NCBI GenBank assembly: GCA_016987375.1
Contig: PJRA01000361.1
Span: forward strand, 258,286 to 298,321
Direction: 5' to 3'
Length of the DNA stretch: 40,036 bases
Origin: Brachionus koreanus
Lineage: Eukaryota > Rotifera > Eurotatoria > Ploima > Brachionidae
A program made the position numbers and the translations under genes. Below, one piece after another: positions 1 to 11,812 of this stretch (position 1 is the first letter of the stretch; each line of letters starts with the position of its first letter). A model generated the notes under the pieces. That model saw nothing but the letters and a program-made list of their open reading frames with translations. It searched no databases and had not been told where the DNA came from.

Positions 1-82
1 AAAAATGCTTAAATTTATTGAATAAAAAACAAATAAAGAAAGTTACAAAAGGGGTTCAAAAGACCCCTCCGGTTTTTGAGTG
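1..82 (-). mobile_element. End fragment of a piggyBac-like element (runs off the window)
   Basis: Read on the minus strand from a TTAA at 83-86, this stretch begins CACTCAAAAACCGGAGGGG and stays nearly identical for about 80 bases to the start of the element at 806. TTAA is the target site of piggyBac transposons. The two copies face away from the spacer between them, so this looks like one end of a second copy whose body lies left of the window. The alternative reading, one 880-bp element with inverted repeats at 1 and 880, is less likely because the TTAA sites lie on the inner sides. Confidence 0.5.
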
Positions 83-86
83 TTAA

Positions 87-801
87 GTGATACAACTAAA
101 TAGTCTAAATAATTGAACTACCATTATTTACTATTACAAGCATTGTTTCTTTATTTAAATATAATACTACCAAATAAAAAATATAGCTTATCCTAATTCA
201 TTAATGTAAGACTAAATAATTTTGTCTTAACACAAACACAATAAAAATAAAATTTAACTCAAATTTTATTAAAAAGTCAAGATTTTAAATTACCTGGTTA
301 ATTAGTTTTATTTAATTGACCGCATAAGTGAAAAAAACTTTTATTTTTTTTACCTATGGGAATAATAGTTTTGTTTACATTTTTTAAGAAAAAAATTTTA
401 TTAATATCAAGATTGGCATAGAATCATGGAGACATTGAGACATAAAGGCAATAGAGGTAAGTCAACCTATATGTTTTTAAATTAAATTAGTTTCTAATGA
501 AAAAAGTAAAATTCACATTTTAAGCCAAATTTCACAACAAAAACAATATTTCTTATTTTTGACTTGAAATTCGTAAACTTCGTCCTTTGAAACATTTTTC
601 TTGAGATACAAAAAAAATATACCAATCGGTCTAAATATAACTAACCTTTAAAATAGCTTTATTACTTTGAGAATTAACTAAGCAATGATAAAATTGAATT
701 TTTTTTGTAAGATTATTTGAGCGGTCCAGGCCAGATTGGAATAGTGCATAGGCTTCCTTTTCTCTATCATGGAAAAGTTTTATCTATTAGTATTAGCTAT
801 A
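87..801. other. A/T-rich spacer between two piggyBac-like ends
   Basis: I see no gene, RNA or repeat here. It consists of A/T-rich sequence with no reading frame of note. Confidence 0.5.
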
Positions 802-805
802 TTAA

Positions 806-1033
806 CTCTCAAAAACCGGAGGGGTCTTTTGAACCCCTTTTGTAACTTCCTTTATTTGTTTTTTATTCAATAAATTTAATTATTTTTTATAATTTTTTTT
901 TCAATCATATCTTAAATAAAAAATATTATAAATTTATTTAATTTTTTCTATAAAATAATTCTATTTTCATTGAAAAAAAGTACTAAAAACGATTTAAATA
1001 AAAGGGTCAAAAAAGTCATCCGCTTTTTGAGTG
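806..1033 (+). mobile_element. Short non-autonomous piggyBac-like element (MITE), 228 bp
   Basis: The left flank is TTAA (802-805) and the left end reads CTCTCAAAAACCGGAGGGG. The right end, read on the minus strand from 1033, is CACTCAAAAAGCGGATGAC and then continues to a matching ...GACCCTTTT. The right target site has decayed to TTAG (1034-1037). A sub-terminal palindrome AGGGG...CCCCT sits just inside the left repeat and is shared with the copy at 1-82. There is no coding capacity, so it would depend on a transposase supplied elsewhere. A broken piggyBac transposase is present at 37.3-38.2 kb, but its ends are only loosely similar. Confidence 0.55.
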
Positions 1034-1229
1034 TTAGTATGTATTTGTGCAGTTTGTCAAATAGAGTGAATTAACAATATAAATTTTATTAAAATTAAAT
1101 AAATTCTGAAAGAGCATAAATTTTATACACTCTGGTTTATATTTTTTTAGTAAATGTGAAACAGTAAATTGAAATGCTTAATGTTAAAATTTAATATAAA
1201 AATTAATTGATTGCGGGATAATCCCAAAT

Positions 1230-2330
1230 TATTTCAGTTTTGGAAAAATATCACCAGTGGTCAAAGATGAAACAAAGGCTAAAAACGATGCAAATAACAT
1301 CTGACAAATCACCATCTCAGACACACTTGAGCAAATAATGATTGAGCTCATCCCAAATCATCCTGTAACCAGGCAGTGTTCGTCTTAAATGAAACAATAT
1401 TACATACGATTAAAAAGGATAAACCCATTTATGCATGTGCAATCGAAACCAGTAAAGCATTCGATAAAGTAAAAAGAACAATTCTGTTCAACAAGTTAAA
1501 ACAAAAAATGCATTCAAAAGTGTGGAATAGCCTAAAACTATTACGACTCTTCACTAGCATATGTTGAAAATCAAGGAGAAGTATCGAAAATTTTTAAAAC
1601 TACGGTTTGAGTCAAACAAGGCGACCACTTTCTCCCAAGCTATTGGCTATTTACCTAGAAGAGTAAGTAGAAATAATAGATTCAATCTATAAAAGACTCA
1701 ACTTATTACATTTTCTTGTAAGAAAAATAGAGAAAAAATGATAGAGATTAAGATTGGCTCAAAAACATTAGAAAATACCCAAAAAATAAAATACCTGGGA
1801 TTATCCATCGGAAAGATTTGCGTTATGAATAAACAACTAAAAACAAATATCAAAACCCGCCTCTACAAGACATTCTGCTGACCAATACTCACCTATGGAT
1901 GCGAGGTAATCAAGCTTAAGCAAATTCACTTAAAAAAAAATTAAAACAACAGATGGCAACTTGGTGAAGAAAATGTTTGGACTGCAAGAGATCACGAACA
2001 ACAAAACTGATGATCACCCTTAATGTGGAAACAATGGAGAGAGAAAACTGTCCTTCATAATGAGATTAGAAAAATTAGACAAATTTATAAAAACACTAGT
2101 GAAAAATATCCTAAATGAAACAAGAGATAAAGGAAAAAGAACTAGCAAAAAATCCGTGATAGATGAAATGAAAACCATCCTAAATGAAAAAGACAATATA
2201 GAAAATATGGCAGCCAAGCAACTGAAAGGACAAAGCTTGAAAACAAAAAAAAGCGTAGATTTAAATAAAAGATGGAGTCAATAAGATACCTTTTTAGAGA
2301 ATCGAGTGAGAAAAACAGAAAAATTTGGCA
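1230..2330 (+). pseudogene. Decayed non-LTR retrotransposon reverse transcriptase
   Basis: Pieces of a LINE-type reverse transcriptase can be read in order across all three plus frames. They include ITISDTL near 1,310, VLNETILHTIKKDKPIYACA then SKAFDKV at about 1,380-1,475, a GVKQG box near 1,608, KTLENTQKIKYLGLSIGK at about 1,760-1,815, TRLYKTFC and PILTYGCEV near 1,860-1,905, and DGNLVKKMFGL near 1,950. A lysine-rich tail follows in an open frame from 2,060 to a stop at 2,281. Stops and frame changes break it, and the stretch that should carry the YADD catalytic box between about 1,660 and 1,720 is missing, so it cannot be active. The order and wording match the C-terminal half of endonuclease/RT ORF2 proteins; no endonuclease part is visible. 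Confidence 0.75.
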
Positions 2331-2654
2331 TTTGGCTCTAGTAAATGATCATTTTTGACTTTTAAATAAATTTGGGCTGAAAAGAGAGCAAAAGCTACTG
2401 TCAACCACCGTGAAATTTTAACCCAACTTATTTTATAACTTAATTTTTATTTTTCAAATATTCTCAACTTTAAAAAGAAATAAATAAATTTAATTTTAAG
2501 TATATCAAAAAATAAATGTATCAAATAGAACACAAATATATAAACATGAATTTTATTGTTATTTTAAATAAAACTAAAATAAAAAAAAAAATATTAAATT
2601 TAAAATAAAAATTTTGGAAAATTTGGATTTAAATTTAATTGACTAAAAACAATA
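2331..2654. other. A/T-rich 3' flank shared by the LINE remnant and the SH3 gene
   Basis: No gene is seen. On the minus strand a poly(A) signal AATAAA (plus TTTATT, 2552-2557) lies about 100 bp past the stop of the SH3 gene and could end its transcript. Confidence 0.4.
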
Positions 2655-3746
2655 TCAACAATAAATAGGAGAATTTTGATTGTAATCGTTTAATTTAATT
2701 AAATTAGCCTTCGGTACAAAACCTTGTAGCATGCTGGGCTCAGAAATATTTTCATATTTTTGACTAGTAAATCTCTTGTAAACTCTAACAAACGCTAAGT
2801 TTTGTTTGTTCAAAGCTTTCAATTCACTACTAAGATTAGTGTTTATCAAATAGACCAAGTCTCCTTTAGACAGTGTTATTCCACCAAAAAAAGTTGACTT
2901 AAAGTCTTTGCGTACTTTATACAAATTGGGCGCTTTTTTCTCAGCCGACAAGGTAACACAGTTATAATAATTTTGTTCTTCTGCATTGTTTTGCTTTACC
3001 GCTTTGGGTGTATAAGTCATCAAACAGTCGTATTGATGTACCTGTACTGACTCAGCTTCGGCCAATAAACCATAATCACTCTCAGCATCCTCACTTTTAA
3101 AATTTCCCAATTTTTCATACATATTTTGATCTACACTCACATATGTATGGTCTTCCTCACTCATTTTTTCTACGGGCAAGTCTGGCAGCTTTATTTTTGG
3201 AATGCTTTTGACATGCTTGCATTTCGAGGCCATATCAAATGGATGACAGCACTTGGCCGGTATGAAACCACATTTATCGCTAGCTGTCTTGACATAAATC
3301 CACTTGTTATCGATCATGTACAAAGCGTTCACAGCTGTGCCTTTTCTTACAAGAAGCTTATTGAGCGAGTCACTTTTGGGTCGGAAAGACTTGCAAATTA
3401 CCAAAGGAATGTTGGCAAATTGTTGCTCATTCAAGTTCGAGTGCACATAGTTCAAATAGGATTTTTTGAGCTTTTTGCGCATTTGAACTTTTTGTTCAAG
3501 CTTAGACGCACATGATTTACATGCCCTGGTAATCAGCTCATTTTTTGTCGAGCTTCGACACAACGGGTATTTTTTCGGACTTGAACAGCTAGACGTGTCC
3601 AGGCCACTGTCTTTGTTGGCAAAAGCAAGTTCACGGCGGCAATTATTCGCCTCGGACTTTTCATCATGCTTTCTAACTTGTGAAAATGGTGTATTGTACA
3701 ACAATGGCTGTATTTGTTGAAATAGCAATTTAAAATGTTGAGTCAT
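2655..3746 (-). CDS. Protein with two SH3 domains (363 aa)
   Basis: This is an uninterrupted 363-residue frame. A first SH3 fold lies at about residues 115-169: ALYMIDNKWIYVKT followed by GFIPAKCC, the usual ALY...W...GFIP pattern. A second lies at about 275-352: YKVRKDFKSTFFGGITLSKG, then a long RT-type insert, FVRVYK and GFVPKANLIKL. Between them is an acidic linker with tyrosines (TYVSVDQNMY, DYGLLAEAE). The N-terminal 90 residues are Ser/Cys/Lys rich, with CKSCASKLEQKVQMRKKLKK. It is probably a cytoplasmic adaptor that binds proline-rich partners. Invertebrate multi-SH3 adaptors such as Dlish are a possible relative, but I cannot confirm orthology. The start at 3746 is favoured because a splice acceptor (TTTTCAAG) ends one base before the ATG, which suggests the upstream exon is 5' UTR. 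Confidence 0.75.
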   Translation of the reverse strand: MTQHFKLLFQQIQPLLYNTPFSQVRKHDEKSEANNCRRELAFANKDSGLDTSSCSSPKKYPLCRSSTKNELITRACKSCASKLEQKVQMRKKLKKSYLNYVHSNLNEQQFANIPLVICKSFRPKSDSLNKLLVRKGTAVNALYMIDNKWIYVKTASDKCGFIPAKCCHPFDMASKCKHVKSIPKIKLPDLPVEKMSEEDHTYVSVDQNMYEKLGNFKSEDAESDYGLLAEAESVQVHQYDCLMTYTPKAVKQNNAEEQNYYNCVTLSAEKKAPNLYKVRKDFKSTFFGGITLSKGDLVYLINTNLSSELKALNKQNLAFVRVYKRFTSQKYENISEPSMLQGFVPKANLIKLNDYNQNSPIYC

Positions 3747-3747
3747 A

Positions 3748-5125
3748 CTTGAAAAATGAAAATCTAAAGCTAAAATTAATAAAATTTTAAATATATTTGT
3801 GTTGATGTTTTATTTTTTAATATTTTTTGTGATTTAAAAAAACAATTGTCGGCTAGTCTTTTTGTTTAAAAGAAAGAAAGTGAGAGAAAGAGGAGTTAAT
3901 AAATCTGTTTTAAAAATAAAGAAGTTTGTGTAAACAAACTTTGAAAATTAAGTCTTAAATATTGATTGAGACTTGTAATAAAATTAGGAAAAATTACACA
4001 GGCTTAAATCAATCAGCGGCAAACTTTGTTGTCGCGTTCACAGCAGCAGCTAAGCTGCTACCTTTTGTGATTTACTACTTTAATACAGGCACTGTCTCAA
4101 GTGGAAAGGACATTTGCTTTTACAACAATAGGAGACTTTTGTTCTAATTCAATCAGCAAAGCATCAAATCAAATATTCTAAGTATTTTTGTTCATTTGCG
4201 TGACTGATCCGTTTCTATTATATACAAAAATGTTAGTCAATTTGTTTAACTGTGTTAATAAATCACTTAATAAATCATATCCTAATAAATCAATCAAATT
4301 TTTTTGTTCGCATTTAAGCACGAAAATCTCGCTATGATAAAATCAGGTGATAAATTAAGAATTTTTTTCCTCACCTTTCTAAATGCGTTTGTTAATTAGC
4401 AAAATTTTATTAATTTTGGCACTCAATCGAGTCCGTTCACTTTGACAAAAAAGCTTAATACTATACAGTATTTTTTTTTTGGTAACTTACTGTTAGATCA
4501 CACATTGAAACGCTGCTCTTCAAAGATACAATGCTCAACATTTGCAAAACTAAATTGTTTTTCTTTAACAAAAAAATAAATTGCCTTGATATTTTTTGGC
4601 GCTATATTTTTGAAATAAATAAATAACTTTTAAATTTTATTCTTTACTCTCTTTTCTGTGCATGGAGCTTTAAAAATTGATTTAAATAAACTAAAAACAA
4701 AAGTAAAAATCTATAGAATCTAATTTTTGAATTAATATAAATTTAATAAAAAATAAAAAATTTTGAAAAATTTTTCAACACAGCAAAAAAATAAATTATA
4801 CATTTAAAAAGGAAATTTATTTATTATAGTACAAAAAATTCATAGTAGACTTTTTTTTCTTATTTTATTAACTCTAGCCTTTATTTAGCTATTTTTATTT
4901 TTTTTTATTTTTACAAGTTTTTTTTGTTATTTTACTTTTTTTTTTATTTAACCTCTATTACGAGCATTTACTAATCTAAAAATTTTTAAATTTTCAAACA
5001 TGAGGGCTGATATGCCACTTATTTTTCGAATAAATAAAAACAAATAGTAAAAGTAAATCAATGCCATACTTTTATTTATATTTTTTTTATTTGAAAAATA
5101 AATTTGGGAATTTCCCGGGACTCAC
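3748..5125 (-). other. Probable 5' UTR intron of the SH3 gene, with non-coding upstream exon
   Basis: On the minus strand a consensus donor CAG|GTGAGT has its GT at 5124-5125. An acceptor TTTTCAAG ends at 3748, directly before T-ATG of the SH3 gene. Together they define a 1,378-nt intron, with a leader exon just above 5126. The intron contains the palindrome at 4045-4059 and otherwise A/T-rich sequence. This is inferred from splice motifs only. Confidence 0.4.
4045..4059. repeat. Perfect 15-bp palindrome AGCAGCTAAGCTGCT
   Basis: Seven-base arms flank a single central A. It lies in a locally G/C-richer patch (3995-4140) of otherwise A/T-rich DNA, upstream of the SH3 coding exon. It differs by one base from the AGCAGCTAC word repeated through the gypsy element. 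Function unknown. Confidence 0.5.
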
Positions 5126-5199
5126 CTGAACGACAAAAGCTTTCTTTTCAGTCAGTTGTTTAATATACAAACAACATTTAAAAAAATATATATTAAATT

Positions 5200-7140
5200 A
5201 ATGCCACATTTAAATCGCCAACTAGTCTTGATAAAATAAAAAACGTGAAAAACCTAAATAAGTATAAAGATTAGCGGTAACTGTTGGTTAAAGGTATTAG
5301 CCCATTACTATCTTCCATTTAGGAAAATATTAAAATGAAACAAGTGATCAATTGTGAAAATCCTAAGAGCAAAATTCAATGCACTCAAAATCTATCAATT
5401 TTTTCTTTTCAAAAAAAAAATTAAAAAAAAAAACATAATTTAATTTTACTTTAAATAAAACATTAAAATTCTAAAAAAAAAAAAATAAAATTTAAAACAA
5501 TTTTCTATTGTTGACTGAAATAAACAAAAATAATTTTGATTAAGTTATCCTTTATAAGAAAGTGACAAATGAAATGATTGATCAGGCTCCCAATAAAAAC
5601 ACAATTTATCTCGATAAATGTCTATGAAATTTTTTTCTGATCTTAATTTATGTAATGGAGAAATTTCTAACTCAAAAAAAATTAGTCTAAATATTTTTTA
5701 AGAGAGTTTTGAAATGCTTAATTAAAAAAGTCACGTGATGATTATGAGAACAATCAAATGCTTAACAATAGAGTGAAAAAACGTTGGTTTTATAGGCTTA
5801 AGTGAAATTCTAGACTCGAACAGTCAGAAAAGATTTGAATAGCTTTTAATTAAACGAGTGTCGAATAGAACTAAGAAGAGAAGAAATTTGATTTAAGGAA
5901 TTCTTATCTGAACATGGCCTTTAATTAAAATCATATTACTCAAATACAAAAGAATCGAAAAATTAGTACTAAATGCAATTAAAATGCAATTTAAGATAAT
6001 CTCAGTGGTTTAATTTATCTTTTTGAAATCGAAAAAAAAATTAAATTTTCTCTTACTTTACCGACACGTATCTTATCTTGATTTGAAAAAATTTCATCAA
6101 TATAAGATGTTTTGAATAGTGTTTTATATTTACAAATAGAATTTAGAACATGCATGTGTTTTGTTATTATGTAAGAAAAATTACGAACTATTGAACATAA
6201 AGAGAATAATTCAAGTGTTGCAAATAAATGAGCCGATAGGCGATTTACTTGATTTTTATTTTTATGTAAACATTTTAGGTGTCAAAAACAGCAGAACATA
6301 AAATCCGCTCATGTACTGAAGATTTAACATGCTTGTCTGGTTATATAATCTCTAAATGACATAACGGATGGCAATTGTCTTGGCATCTTTTTACAATATT
6401 TATTTCTTAAAAACAACTAGTCATTCTAATTTCTTACACATATCAGAAACTTCATGCAATGTGCACAGTAAAAGATTCTCTACTTCTTTTTACGTTCCAT
6501 CTCACACAATTAAATCTATCTAATTTCTTAATAAATTCCTTTGCTAATTAATTATTTATTTATTTATTTTTACACAAACTTTTATCAATAATTTTAATTG
6601 ACTACTCTATATTTTCTATAATCAGTTGTAATTTATAAAATTCTATTCTAAATATTCAAGACTGAAAAGAAACTTAAAAAAAAAAAAAAGAATAAATCAA
6701 AATAAAGTTAATTAGAATAAAATAAAATGCTGTGAACCGTGTTTTTATAAAAAAAAATATATATTCTTTAATAAAAAACAGCTGCATTTAATACATATTA
6801 TACATTTAGATCTAATAGCCACTAATAAAATGCTCTAAAGCCGATTTTCAGTTTATTGCACATAGTGTTAAAATAGAAAGAAAGTTTTATAGCTTTATAT
6901 AATTGAAAGCATTAAATAGCACTTGTGTTATTTGACTATTTATAATGGACTAGAGAAGCCAGAATTTTGAGAATTTTGTGAACGGATATCCTGAATTTTT
7001 ACGTAATACAAACAAGGATGCAAATAGTTGAGAAAATTGAATTTTTATGAGAAAATCTAAATTGATTATACACAAAGCAGAAGGTAGGCTTCGTCTAGAT
7101 TTAATTAAACGTTTGTTCATTAATTCAAGACTTAGGGTTA
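5200..7140. other. A/T-rich intergenic DNA
   Basis: No gene, RNA or mobile element is recognised. Homopolymer A and T runs are common. Confidence 0.5.
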
Positions 7141-7143
7141 TAG

Positions 7144-7441
7144 ACTTTGAGTGGTAATTATTTGATTAACCGAGAAGTCAGCTTTTTGTTTTTTTGTGAT
7201 AATAACAAAATCAAATATTTTGGAATAGTTTCGAGACTGGAATGTCCTCGTGAACAAATATTTGCTTGGCTTAAGTCAAAAAAAATGTTTGATTGTTGAC
7301 GGCTCCTTGAGAATAAACTTATCGACAGATGATCAAGATTACTCAAACATCTTCAAACATTGTATAGACAAATGCTACGCGTTTTGCTCAAATCACTTTA
7401 ATTTATCGCCAAACATGTCTTTAAAAATAACACAAAATTAA
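7144..7441 (+). pseudogene. Possible decayed or frameshifted coding stretch, unrecognised
   Basis: One plus frame is open from about 7,144 and reads KYFGIVSRLECPREQIFAWL up to an A8 run at 7278-7285. Immediately after that run another frame continues with CLIVDGSLRINLSTDDQ, FKHCIDKCYAFCSNHF and LSPNMSL, ending with TAA at 7439-7441. A one-base slip in the A8 run would join them into about 95 residues with a protein-like mix of amino acids and several cysteines. I recognise no family. It could be a pseudogene, an assembly indel, or chance. Confidence 0.25.
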
Positions 7442-10400
7442 CAGCTACAAACTTTAGTTATTCTGTTTTACTTAAGTACTCTTCAATGAATTGAATGTCA
7501 ATTAGACAGATGATATTTTTATCTGACGCTCTTTTAAAAAATTCAAAAGATTAATTACCCAAGTTGAATTTTTATTCTTTTTTTTTAAGATAAAGATAGA
7601 ATACTTTTTTAATTATTTAAAAAAAAATAAATAAAACCTGTGAACCAAATTATTTGAAAAATAAATATCTTAATTTAAACTTGAGAATTATTTTCATATC
7701 AAAAAAAATTAAATGAATTTAAAATATTAGGTATGAAAAGCTGATGAACGGTAAAGATGTCACACATTAAATTGACTTAAAAGGTTCATTCACTAATCTT
7801 AGTTAGATCGGAACAATTAAACTCGGACCATAATCCACGTAGATTCCAAACATTATTCGAAATTTTTTCATTATCTAAAGAAAAACAATGCTTCCTATAA
7901 TTTTTCGATATCTAAATTAAAAATAATTAATTTATATTTTCATAATTTATAATCTATCTTCTCTTGCTATTAAATTTTGTATATGATTTCAGATAAAAAG
8001 ACCAACAAAGTTACTTAATGATTTGCTCGAAATGCAGTCTACTGTAGCTGTTATCCTTATTATTTTTACTTTAATTATTATTTACCGAATTTACTATTAT
8101 TTCAGAAATTACTAAAAGCGATTTCTTTTTTTTTCAGGCGGCTAAAAGGAAGGACTAAGATCCATTCCAAACTGCCCGGGTCAAAACCCAAACTATATTT
8201 TTAGAAAAAAAAATAATAAAATAATCTTAGTTAGACTCGTTGATAAAGAGCATCAATTTAATCTTAAATGTGCAAGCATCTAATTCTTTTCAACCAAAAC
8301 AAAAATCAATGACATGTAAAATCTAAAATTGGACTTGATCCAAAGACGCTTAAAAGTTCTGATCAATAAATTTTTCATCAAAAAGTTAATCTACCAACAT
8401 TAAAGGGCAAAGTTAAATTTTTGATCAAATTTCATTTTTCAAAAATGATCAAAACATTTTAAATGTGCAATTAAATTTCAATGCTTTCAATTGTTATAAA
8501 TTACAATCAATTTAATCCTATTTAAGAAGTCTAAAAATAAAGCTTTGAAATTTTTCTAAAATCAAAAAATATGTGATGAAATTTAATTGCGTATTTATAA
8601 TGTTAATTAAAAAAATCTTTTTTAGTTATAAAAAGTTAACTTACATTAATAAAAAAAAAAAATTTATTAAAATATTCTAAATGATTAAATCTTTTATTAA
8701 CTATTTTAAACGTATGAAATCCATTTTAAATACTAAGTGAAAAATACATCATCTACTCATATATTAGATAGTCTCTGTACTATCAGAAAATTCAAAGGCT
8801 GTTTTTTTTAGCTCTAAAGTATTACTGTGAAGCCTAGTAACAATTAATACACAATTACAAATAAATCAAAATTATATTAGAATAAAGCATTAAATTTAAA
8901 AAAAAATTGAGATTTTCATTTGGGTATGAAATGGTGCAGTTAAATTGAAAAAATCCTAAGAATCGTTTAATGTAAATTAAACAAGAGCTTATTGTTTTTA
9001 GAGTATATTATCGAATAAATCATAACTCTGATATATAGTCTATCAAATTATTTGAATGAATAAATCAATCTAATCTGATTTAGATAATGCAAATAAATCA
9101 CTTGAGAGAAAAAGATAGAATCTAAATTGTGAAATAGTAAACTGCCTGAAGGCTAATTGGCCAACTCAAAACTTATGAATATTCATCGAATATATGTGCT
9201 AAATTACAGCTTTACTCTTATTTGGCTAGTAATTAACTGTAAGAGTACTTGAAATTTTTTTTATGCTCATCCAAGCGTTTCATCTAGAAGCATAATAATT
9301 AAAACGCTGCATGAGTCTCTCTCAACTATTCATTTTAGCATGAATAATAAAAATTCTATAAAAAGACACTTTGTTTTGTTTTTAGTAGCGGAAATTGCTA
9401 ATTAAGGCATTTTAATCGAAATTTTATGTTTTGTTTTCTTAAATAATAGTAAAACAAACAAATAGCTCAATAAATGTGTAAGTATTTTTTTTTCAAATGA
9501 AATTTGAATTTGCTCGCTAAATGCCTCATTAATCTAAATATTTATTTAATTGAATTTTTAAATTTTGTATTATTTTTTTTTAAAGAAACATTAATTTCTA
9601 ATTGAATAAATATTTAGATTTTGAAAAAATTTCCATTACAGTTGATATTTATTCAAATATTTTTTCAAATATGATCTCCTTGGGCAATCACGATACAATA
9701 AAAAGGAATTATTTAGTTTTTTTTTTCTAATATTATCGCTAAATGCTTTTAATTAGTACTTAAGCTGATGTCATTTAGTCTAAAATTTATAAGAAATATT
9801 TGTAAGCTTTTCCTAGCATAGTTGTCAATTATCTAAATTAAAATTAGATTATAGAAATGAAGAATTGATTTAAATTTTGAGAAAAAATGTAAAATATATT
9901 AAATTTAAATAAAAAAAATTCCTTTTAGAATATTTAATAGGTCTTAAAATGTATGTATTAAAATGTATTTAGAATTTAATTCAATTAAGTCTCGCAAATT
10001 ATTTATAATTTTAGAGTTTTTTAAAATTTTAGAATAGTTTTACAAATATTTAATTGTTATTAAGTAGTAGTAGTAGTAGTAGTAGTTATTACTGCAACTT
10101 TTTAAACTTGTCAATTTTCGCTTTAAAGCTGTTATAGGCACTCACAATTCCTAACATCAAAAACTCAGTGTTTAGGGAAATTAAACGTTGCACTAACATT
10201 TCTTACTCATTCTCGCACCAAGTTTCTTTTAATATTATACATTTTGCTGTCAAGTTTGGTCTTGTTATACCCATTCTGAAAATCACAATCTCCATATTGT
10301 TCAATAGTTTGAACATTTTGATTTGATATCTACACATCCTTCGTGTTTTTAAACTAGGTAATTCGAGTCTAGATAGCCGTTAGTATTAAAAGAAAGTATT

Positions 10401-11431
10401 GGAAAGACTGTTTGCAAAGTTATATTTTCAGAAATTTATTAATTGATTTATGAAATTTTATTTAAACTAATTGTGAGAAAAAATTTTATTTAATACAACA
10501 AGAGATGTTACAAAAGTTGAAAGATTTAAAATATCAATTCAAGCTATTGATAATTTAATATCTTTTTTATTTTCTATTATTGTTGTCATCATCATTTTTT
10601 AATGTAAAAAATAAAAATTTTAAAACCACTTTTACTAATTTTACCTTTATAAAAAATAACTTTTAATTTTAGGGTAATTGTGACTTTCCATTGTCTTCTC
10701 TCACTATCGAATGATTTCTCTCATTTTTATAGTAATACCACGTTTTTCGCTTCGAGGCAAATTGGTTGACCATTTGTTGCTCCATACACAACCGAGGCTA
10801 CATTGATAATGAAAATGACATTAAGAACAATCTATCATCTAAATGCACTTGGGATAAAATAGATAGAAGAAAAGCTTCTCAAAGGAAAAATGCTATTCAT
10901 GAAAAGGCTATTAAACAATAAAAATGTAGAATGTCCATGGGTTCATTAAAGGAGCTCGAAGAAACACACACGACATGCTTAGCTAAAATCTATATTCAAA
11001 GAGTTGAATGACCTTTTGATGGAAGATAAAAATGAATATGTATTCCAGCAATTAGAATTTGAATTGAAAGAATAAAGAAAACAAATCATATAAAGAAAAT
11101 TTATTAGTTCTAGTGGAAATCCATCGATGAACTGGTGATCCTCCCAGGTTTGAATTGAATTACTTGCTTCTCAGATTGACTCTGACAAATTGTTATTCAA
11201 AAAAAAACATTGAAAACTTAAAAATTATGTTTCAAAGTTAAGTAAAAATTAAATAATAGTTAACTATGTAAAAAATTATTAACATTTTTTCAAAATTTAT
11301 TAGAAAGCCATCGAAAATTTGTCGTTTATTTTCTGCACAACTTTCTTTTTTTTGTTTTAACATCGCCTAAAAGGCGTTCACTGATGTAATAAATAATAAT
11401 ACAAATAAAAATTGATAATATTAAGAAGAAT
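7442..11431. other. A/T-rich intergenic DNA with a microsatellite
   Basis: No gene is recognised over nearly 4 kb. The (AGT)8 microsatellite is at 10063-10086. A slightly more complex stretch at 10,690-11,180 has short broken frames on the plus strand that resemble worn-out mobile DNA, but no motif can be named. Confidence 0.45.
10063..10086. repeat. (AGT)8 microsatellite
   Basis: Eight perfect AGT units lie in non-coding DNA. Confidence 0.95.
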
Positions 11432-11674
11432 TGTCATATTATTAGTTGATGTTTTGAATAATTTATCTACCATAAATTATTAAAGTTTATTTTACCTTAT
11501 TTGGCAATTTGTTGTTGCATCCATATTCTCTTTGGAAATCTAGTCACATACTGGATTCAATATTCAAGCAACTCAATTTTATTGTTATACATTATCCTTT
11601 ATTCTTATTCTTATCTTTTTATAATAAAGTAATAGTTACAACTAGTCTTTCTATTAACTCCCTAATACATTACA
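11432..11674 (+). repeat. LTR of a retrotransposon (243 bp), intact-looking
   Basis: It starts TGTCATATTATTAG, ends TAATACATTACA (TG...CA) and is followed directly by a primer binding site. Its first 170 bases or so are repeated in inverted orientation at 11,797-11,964. Its last 34 bases recur at 32,615-32,648. The element family is not the gypsy at 12.7 kb, because the sequences differ completely. Confidence 0.75.
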
Positions 11675-11686
11675 TGGTAGCAGCGA
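11675..11686 (+). other. Primer binding site, initiator-Met tRNA type
   Basis: TGGTAGCAGCGA begins at the base after the LTR. The first nine bases equal the complement of the 3' end of animal initiator methionine tRNA (...CTGCTACCA), the primer used by many copia and other LTR elements. This identifies the LTR to its left as a 5' LTR. Confidence 0.7.
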
Positions 11687-11692
11687 TATAAG

Positions 11693-11812
11693 ATGACCAC
11701 CACTAGTCAGAGAGAAACGTTAAAAGCGGTTGATCGAAGTTGGACAGCAGATGTGAAAAATAAGCTTTTATTGGAGTACGATGCAAACGTAAAAATAAAT
11801 GATAATGTATAA
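11693..11812 (+). pseudogene. Truncated 5' end of a gag gene
   Basis: An ATG 18 bases after the start of the primer site opens a short frame: MTTTSQRETLKAVDRSWTAD, then VKNKLLLEYDANVK. Its position after LTR and primer site marks it as the start of gag. After about 34 codons it runs into the inverted LTR copy and stops at 11810-11812. The rest of gag and all of pol are absent. Confidence 0.55.

Noticed and set aside
1..880. One 880-bp DNA transposon with 80-bp inverted repeats
   Set aside because: TTAA sites are on the inner sides and a matching right end occurs at 1033, so two separate piggyBac-like elements fit better.
3126..3515. 129-codon plus-strand frame
   Set aside because: It lies antisense to the SH3 gene, whose domain motifs are clear on the other strand.
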